Source: Zizania palustris
Lineage: Eukaryota > Streptophyta > Magnoliopsida > Poales > Poaceae
Direction: 5' to 3'
NCBI GenBank assembly: GCA_019279435.1
Contig: JAAALK010000081.1
Coordinates: 26,562,457-26,626,456 of the forward strand
Length of the DNA stretch: 64,000 nt
The notes beneath the pieces were generated by a model, which was not told the DNA's origin, made no database searches, and worked only from the letters and a program-made list of their open reading frames with translations. The first letter of the stretch is position 1, and every line of letters begins with the position of its first letter. The position numbers and the translations under genes were made by a program. Below are positions 60,201 through 64,000 of this stretch, one piece after another.

Positions 60201-63175
60201 CACTGGACGCCAAGGACCATGTCGTAGTCACCGAGGGAGAGGGTGTACAGGTCGACGTGGAACTCTTCCCCGTCTATACGCATCGACTGTTGTTTGATGC
60301 GCCCCGGCGATGTGACGCGTTCGCCATTGGCTATTGTGACAGATAGACTTGGTACCACCTGTAGAACAATGCCCTCCCGTGCCACCATCTGTACGTCGAT
60401 GAAATTATGTGATGATCCGGAGTCGAGTAGCGCCACCGCCACCACGTCCCCGAAGGAGACGACGATCTTCATGGTCTGGAAGTCCTTGGCACGAATACCC
60501 ATGACCGCGTGCAGAGAGATGCTTGGCGCAGTAGGGTAGCCTGTCATGGCGTGGCACTCTGTCTCCTCATCAATCTCCTCCTCTGAGCCGTCGGCCTAGA
60601 GAATCTCAAGGACGAAGAGCTTCTTGCAGCGATGGCCGGGCACGTACTTCTCGTCACAATTGAAGCATAGACATCGGCCCGGCGTTGAGCGAGTTCCCCT
60701 GGTGACAAACGGCGGCGAGGCAGCGTGGACGACAGGGCAGATGTTTTGGCCAACCTTGGTGTGACCGAAGACGTAGACGCCGCCACCGGGCCTGTAGTGG
60801 TGCTCTTGGCCGCGGCGGCGGACCCTGAGGACTGGCCCGCCGATCGCTCCCCGCGGCTGCCCGTCGGATCCGAGGACTCCAGGGTCATGCGCTGTTCGTA
60901 GGCGCGGGCAAGCATGATGGCGTCGTCCAGGGTTGCTGGTTGGCGGAGGGCCACGTCTGTCTTCAAAGGGTTCACTAGGCCCGCTGTGTATATTTGTATC
61001 AATTGTTGCTCGGTGAGGTCGGCGTCGCGGCACGCGAAGGCGTAGAATCGGTCGGTGTAATCCTCCACATACCCCGTGCGACGTAGGAGCATTAATTCGT
61101 CGACCGGGCTGTCTGTCATGGGCGGACCAAATATTTGCAGCACCAGTTGCGCGAAACGGCACCATGATGGCGTGCCGGAGGTGAGCTCCAACCGCGCATA
61201 CCATAGTTGGGCCGCTCCGGCGTGCTCTGACCGCGGAAGAAAGTTTCGCAGCAGTTTAGCCATGGCAGGGAGTCCTCCTTCCCGTTGAAGGACAGAAACT
61301 CTAGGCGAACGCGAGGGTGGAATCTGCTGTCGGGAGCATCTTCCTCATCGTCGTACGGCCCGCGTTCGTGCTCCGGCGGTAGTTGGCGGAACCGATCCCT
61401 GGGAGGCGGGCGGTCATTCTCCGGCGGCGGGACTGGGCCCTGCCTGGATCGGTTGATGGAGCCGTCGCCGGTGGTGTCACCGTTGTCCTTGGCGTGGGCC
61501 TTGCCCTCGCGCTGCGTGTTTTCCGCGCGGAGGAGCGCGAGGTTGAGGGCACGCACCTGCTCCTGGTTCTCGAAGGCGGAGGATTGTAGCGCCACCACCT
61601 TGGACAGGAGCGTCGCGAGCTGGTCCGCCACCGGCGCAAGAGGCGCCAGCTTGTCGAGGGATGTCTTCAAGTCGTCGATCTTGGCGGCGAGTTTCTCGAT
61701 CAGTTCCTTCATGCCATCGCTGCTACCCATGGACACGGAACAAGGCTTATCTGATACCAAGTTGTTATGGGCAGGGGGTGGGACAAATTGGAACTAGGAA
61801 TTTACCGCAGATTGTATTCAAAAGAAGTAGCAGGCCATGGCCCTGGACCCTGCCGGCGCGCTGGAGTCGCAATGGTTGCGACAGCGCACCAGAAGGGCAG
61901 GTCCGGCCAAGGTAGATTACAATCTGAAGCTTATTCTCCCCTCTCTACTGATCAGCTTATATACTGCTGATTTACAACTAATCCCTAACAAACCCATCTT
62001 ATCTCTAACAAAACTTATCTCTTAACAAAACTGATCTCAAAACTTATCTCTTAGCCCCTAGGCCTTCTGGTGCTTCTTGCGCCGGCCAAAGGGGATCCCA
62101 TACATCACAGATGGGTTCATTCATCTAGTTATTTAACTAAGGTGTGAGGACTGCATTGGGTGTATGGGCCACTTCCCTGCACCAAGTTGCCTGTGAGAGA
62201 AGCATACGGGACATTAAACCAGAATCACCTGCCTACCATCCACACTGGGTTCTTTACTAATAGTAATATATAAAAATTAAAATCAATCTTTAGCAGATAT
62301 TAGTGTCAAAAAATGGCCGCAGCTTAAGTTTTATAACCACAAAAGATATGCTGCAATCTAGCAGTTTTTATCATTTCTAGCTTGTCACACAGGTTGTCTA
62401 CCTCATTATTTGTGAACCATGTTTAATTAAATTTTGTATAAGTACCATAAATAAAATTACAGCATGTTAATGAAAATATTTTTATGTTTAACAAGACAAC
62501 AACATTTAAAACATATTTTGGGTTAAGCTAAAATGATTTTAAGTTCTCATCGTCCTATCATTTTTATGTTGATGTAGTTCATTGTTAGGATCAAGAACCT
62601 AGTTGAAATAATCTTCAGAAGTAGTTCTACGAAATTTTAATCTGCATACCAAACCCTATAATATTGACATACATATCAATGCTCTGTGGCCATTTCTATC
62701 AGGGACCTGGTCATGTTCACAAAGTTTATTTGATCGTATGTATGACACATTAATGCATGCAGCATGAGTACATACATTATTTTTGAAACATATGAGTGCA
62801 AAGCTTTGTATAAGGACATACACATCTTGCTATTCTATTGATTATAGGTATATGATGGATGTCAGACATGGGAGACAGCATTTATAATTCAAGCCTTTTG
62901 CTCCACAGACCTAGTTGATGAGTTCAGTTCAACTCTTGAAAAAGCTTACGGCTTTCTGAAAAATTCACAGGTTTGTTATACTTGATCAATTTGCAACTGG
63001 AAAGATGTTTGCCACTTTCAAAAAAAAAATCTGAAATTTGCCTTCTTACTTGAAGGTTCTCCATGATCTTCCTAATGGCAAAAGTTTTTATCGCCATAGA
63101 TCAAAAGGTTCATGGACTCTTTCTACAGCAGACAATGGTTGGTCAGTGCCTGATTGTACTGCAGAAGCTCTTCAG
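45084..63175 (+). CDS. OSC-C: oxidosqualene cyclase, exons 1-10, continues past window
   Basis: Exons 45084-45290, 45861-46046, 47874-47963, 48075-48266, 48442-48526, 48869-49035, 49369-49557, 50428-50541, 62848-62970 and 63056-63175 join in frame into 491 open codons. They match OSC-A exon by exon. Exons 7-8 are single here. DCTAE is at 63152-63166 and the Phe variant of the M-W-C-Y/H-C-R motif at 48883-48885. Introns 1 and 3 start GC. There is no LINE in intron 2, but intron 8 is 12.3 kb and full of LTR elements. Changes against OSC-A include Gly to Ala before KFWCF, NSCAK to NCCAK, VCDG to VYDG, and NDLPNGT to HDLPNGK. No disabling change is seen. Exon 11 lies beyond the window end, so completeness is unknown. 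Product not predictable. Confidence 0.88.
45861..46046 (+). CDS. OSC-C exon 2
   Basis: 62 codons, YSKSSIPRPDD to FIMPIL, acceptor CATGTACAG, donor GTAACT. Confidence 0.85.
46170..46500. repeat. Tandem repeat of about 95 bp in OSC-C intron 2
   Basis: Four imperfect units, each with GATCTAGAACTGTAAATGG then GTATTTAGTTAAATTATTT. Not in OSC-A. Confidence 0.75.
46550..46785. repeat. Tandem repeat of about 37 bp in OSC-C intron 2
   Basis: Repeated AAATTATAATGGTATATTTC units with variable spacing, following the 95-bp repeat. Confidence 0.65.
46829..47030. other. GC-rich island in OSC-C intron 2
   Basis: Counterpart of 12500-12735. Homologous DNA continues to 47764, about 94 percent similar to OSC-A by eye. 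Confidence 0.4.
47874..47963 (+). CDS. OSC-C exon 3
   Basis: 30 codons, IFSLHVTGTLEVIISPEH to YNHQ. GC donor (CAG|GCATGC) as in OSC-A; Leu-Glu of A is Pro-Glu here. Confidence 0.8.
48075..48266 (+). CDS. OSC-C exon 4
   Basis: 64 codons starting NGDGGWG; protein the same as OSC-A. Confidence 0.9.
48442..48526 (+). CDS. OSC-C exon 5
   Basis: 85 nt, VIGVYDWSGN to FLPIHP, phase 0 to 1. Confidence 0.85.
48869..49035 (+). CDS. OSC-C exon 6
   Basis: 167 nt. The first completed codon is Ala where OSC-A has Gly, then KFWCFVR and VGPITPT; ends NCCAK. Confidence 0.88.
49369..49557 (+). CDS. OSC-C exon 7
   Basis: 63 codons, same protein as OSC-A exon 7 (LRNLIKH form). Confidence 0.9.
50035..50330. 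mobile_element. CACTA-like remnant in OSC-C intron 7
   Basis: Copy of 15690-15987 with the same right end (TGTGGTAGTG). Confidence 0.45.
50428..50541 (+). CDS. OSC-C exon 8
   Basis: 38 codons, ALNMICCWIENPNSDAF to GMKAQ. The donor GTACTA opens a 12.3-kb intron. Confidence 0.9.
51001..51867 (+). mobile_element. Solo LTR in OSC-C intron 8
   Basis: 867 bases, TGATGGGGGAATAAG to GCTACAACA. Flanked by GACGT (50996-51000) and GATGT (51868-51872), a 5-bp duplication with one later change. OSC-A unit 2 has the empty site (GCTGT). It has a promoter-like TATAAAAGCAGG near 51651 and no internal coding region. Strand is set by that TATA and is tentative. The first 76 bases occur at 16661-16736. Confidence 0.85.
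51085..51400. repeat. GC-rich minisatellite inside the solo LTR
   Basis: Imperfect units of CTCCGGGCTCCCTTCGGAG and TCCTCCGGAGCCTAG, many self-complementary. Confidence 0.75.
51908..52043 (-). repeat. 3' LTR of the short-LTR copia
   Basis: 136 bases. It ends ATA where CA is expected; the other LTR keeps ACA. CCCCCTCAAGCTC next to it is the polypurine tract on the minus strand. Confidence 0.85.
52055..54880 (-). pseudogene. Copia pol remains, internally deleted
   Basis: On the minus strand: a CCHC knuckle broken by an in-frame TAG (near 54790), protease WILDSGAVF (near 54565), integrase pieces (about 53590-53950), RT with YGLKQAPRAW and YVDDM (52455-52469), and RNase H (AELRALACVTAEVTW, near 52380). 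Directly after YVDDM the sequence jumps to the RNase H region. The RT thumb, connection and start of RNase H are therefore missing. Many stops and frameshifts elsewhere. Confidence 0.85.
54991..55565. mobile_element. hAT-like element nested in the copia element
   Basis: 575 bases, ends TAGAGATGGCAACGGGTA and TACCCATTGCCATCTCTA. Flanked by TGCGGGAG (54983-54990) and TGCGGAAG (55566-55573), an 8-bp duplication with one change. The interior holds many ACCCGC/GGGTA units near both ends and a short AT run. No transposase. Confidence 0.88.
55676..55842. repeat. Imperfect 120-bp direct repeat in the copia leader
   Basis: CGGACGGGTCGCACGGCGGT at 55680 and a close variant at 55800. It lies between the nested hAT and the 5' LTR. 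Confidence 0.6.
55918..55929 (-). promoter_or_regulatory. Primer-binding site of the short-LTR copia
   Basis: On the minus strand TAGTATCAGAGC, the Met-tRNA site with one change. Confidence 0.8.
55930..56074 (-). repeat. 5' LTR of the short-LTR copia
   Basis: 145 bases, pair of 51908-52043, with 9 extra bases of TATACTATA-type repeat. Confidence 0.85.
56092..56230. mobile_element. Tourist-like palindromic MITE, empty site in OSC-A
   Basis: 139 bases, GGGCCTGTTCGGTTAGG to AACGAACAGGGCC, almost a full palindrome of GGGATTGGAGG-type units. TAA is on both sides (56089-56091, 56231-56233). OSC-A near 18722 reads CAGATAAGTGACTGG with one TAA. Confidence 0.9.
56485..56908. other. OSC-C-only intron DNA, nothing recognised
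   Basis: With 62115-62225 this forms about 530 bases around the gypsy insertion that OSC-A lacks between 18957 and 18965. Either an older insertion in C or a loss in A. Confidence 0.5.
56909..57247 (-). repeat. 3' LTR of gypsy element
   Basis: 339 bases. Followed at 57248-57261 by TCTCTCCCTCCCTG, the polypurine tract on the minus strand. Confidence 0.92.
57205..61760 (-). pseudogene. Gypsy gag-pol with chromodomain-like C-terminus, broken
   Basis: On the minus strand from MGSSDGMKEL (about 61730): gag, a Zn knuckle (CFNCDEKYVPGHRC, 60626-60667), protease (LLDSGSSHNF, near 60420), RT (FCVDYRALN near 59790; FFDDILIYSS near 59490), RNase H (VECDASGSGFGAVL near 59055), HHCC and DDE integrase (VSDRDPVF near 58110). 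A C-terminal stretch resembles a chromodomain (ELLVCWKGAPASGTAW near 57370). Frameshifts near 61240, 59930 and 59600 and an in-frame TAG at about 60598 break it. Chromodomain gypsy elements use that end to target chromatin; here it is only a fossil. Confidence 0.9.
61750..61760 (-). promoter_or_regulatory. Primer-binding site of gypsy element
   Basis: Minus strand TTGGTATCAGA, Met-tRNA type, two bases from the 5' LTR. Confidence 0.85.
61763..62109 (-). repeat. 5' LTR of gypsy element
   Basis: 347 bases, pair of 56909-57247. Confidence 0.92.
62848..62970 (+). CDS. OSC-C exon 9
   Basis: 41 codons, VYDGCQTWETAFIIQAF to GFLKNSQ, acceptor GATTATAG. Confidence 0.88.
63056..63175 (+). CDS. OSC-C exon 10, catalytic DCTAE
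   Basis: 40 codons, VLHDLPNGKSFYRHRSKGSW to DCTAEALQ. DCTAE at 63152-63166. Confidence 0.92.
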
Positions 63176-64000
63176 GTCATTGAAGGATCTGTTGTGTTCC
63201 TAGAGTTTTCAGTTTTATGCACTACTTGTTTCTGCTACCGCTCAAAAGTTAACTGAATGTTTGAATTTTAGAACCTAATATTAGGTATTATTTAATGTTT
63301 TATTATTTTTTAGCAATTTTGATGGTAGGACCAATATGAATTATCAATATAAATATAAAAATCTTACCCAAAAATTGTTTTTCATTATGAGCAATGCTCT
63401 TTAGGTTGTAAGGCAAGGCACGGTGACCTACCCCTTCTAATTGCCTAAGTGATTTAGGTACGCGGCAAGACGACACCATACACACATCCTAACATATAAT
63501 TTCTCTAGATTTTAGTAGTAGGCTAGCAGTGTAGCATATATACTTACCTTGGTGCTACCATGATCTGACTTTGTCTTCTCTTCTCTTCTAATCTTCGCTT
63601 CTCTTCTCTTGTCCCATGCAACTAGCCAATTATTATTAACTAAACAATACTACTAATCCAAATATAGAGCTCCTTCAAGTGAGTAGCAGTAGCACATACT
63701 CGGTCGAAGCTGCTTCGTAGTTGGCAGAGAGGAGCACAACAGTAAAAGCTCCTCGTGCAGTTCTGTCGCTCACCTCCGCTGCCGCCCGCCGTCTATCGGT
63801 CTTCTGCCTCCGCCTGCCTGATCTCAACCCTAGTTGCAAATAGTGGTCTCGAGTAGCGGCTGATATAGGGTGGCAATGGATGAAATAGAAGGTTGTAAGC
63901 GGAATGGAGCATGGGCAATGTTGACAAGTCGTCTAGTTAACCCTAGTCGCCATGATATTTAATAACTTGCCTTTCAGTATATTAATTATTATTTTTCCTT
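63176..64000. other. Start of OSC-C intron 10
   Basis: Matches OSC-A intron 10 without its MITE, hAT and copia elements. The match runs to the last base, just short of the exon 11 acceptor. Confidence 0.7.

Larger units (their letters stand above)
56909..62109 (-). mobile_element. Ty3/gypsy chromodomain LTR retrotransposon in OSC-C intron 8
   Basis: 5.2 kb on the minus strand. LTRs 56909-57247 (3') and 61763-62109 (5') begin TGTTATGGG and end CATCACA. A perfect 5-bp duplication GATGG flanks it (56904-56908, 62110-62114). About 8 substitutions and a 9-bp indel separate the LTRs, near 2.4 percent. Order gag, protease, RT, RNase H, integrase, chromodomain-like end. Confidence 0.95.

Overview
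The window is repeat-rich nuclear plant DNA, most likely from a grass and probably Oryza. Evidence: split genes with plant-type introns, grass-type MITEs with TWA target sites, copia, gypsy and LINE elements inside introns, and a 1000-N scaffold gap. There are no operons, prokaryotic signals or CRISPR arrays. Species and chromosome cannot be proved from the sequence alone.

The only host genes I can support are a local cluster of oxidosqualene cyclase (OSC, triterpene synthase) copies, all on the + strand. OSC-A (2324-29104, then the gap) has exons 1-12 open, about 543 codons, and carries an extra in-frame tandem copy of exons 7 and 8. OSC-B (32199-33503) is a remnant of exons 1 and 2 only, with exon 1 frameshifted. 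OSC-C (45084-63175, running off the window) has exons 1-10 open, 491 codons. Exon lengths and phases agree between copies (207, 186, 90, 192, 85, 167, 189, 114, 123, 120, 99, 57 nt). A and C keep the catalytic DCTAE motif. Both have Phe where beta-amyrin synthases have Tyr and cycloartenol synthases have His in the M-W-C-Y/H-C-R motif. Introns 1 and 3 start with GC rather than GT.

Layout: 1-2110, promoter side with MITEs. 2111-3633, OSC-A exons 1-2. 3634-13579, intron 2 with a foldback MITE and a dead L1-type LINE on the minus strand. 13580-19902, exons 3-10 with the exon 7-8 duplication. 19903-27927, intron 10 with a MITE, a hAT-like element and a copia element. 27928-29104, exons 11-12. 29470-30386, the 3' end of a gypsy-like element. 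30387-31386, gap. 31387-43360, a near copy of 1541-13476. 43361-44839, repeat-like DNA with a 5S-rRNA-like block (possible Cassandra trace). 44840-50541, OSC-C promoter and exons 1-8. 50542-62847, intron 8 with a solo LTR, a copia element with a nested hAT, a MITE and a gypsy chromodomain element. 62848-64000, exons 9-10 and the start of intron 10.

The copies work as natural controls for each other. Insertions in one have matching empty sites in the other, which fixes element ends and target-site duplications. OSC-A is a mosaic: left of about 13476 it is nearly identical to the OSC-B block, and right of it nearly identical to OSC-C. The exon 7-8 duplication was joined inside a truncated copy of the solo LTR that is complete in OSC-C. 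This points to repeated unequal recombination in a young, still-changing triterpene synthase cluster. Part of the copy structure could be assembly error around the gap.
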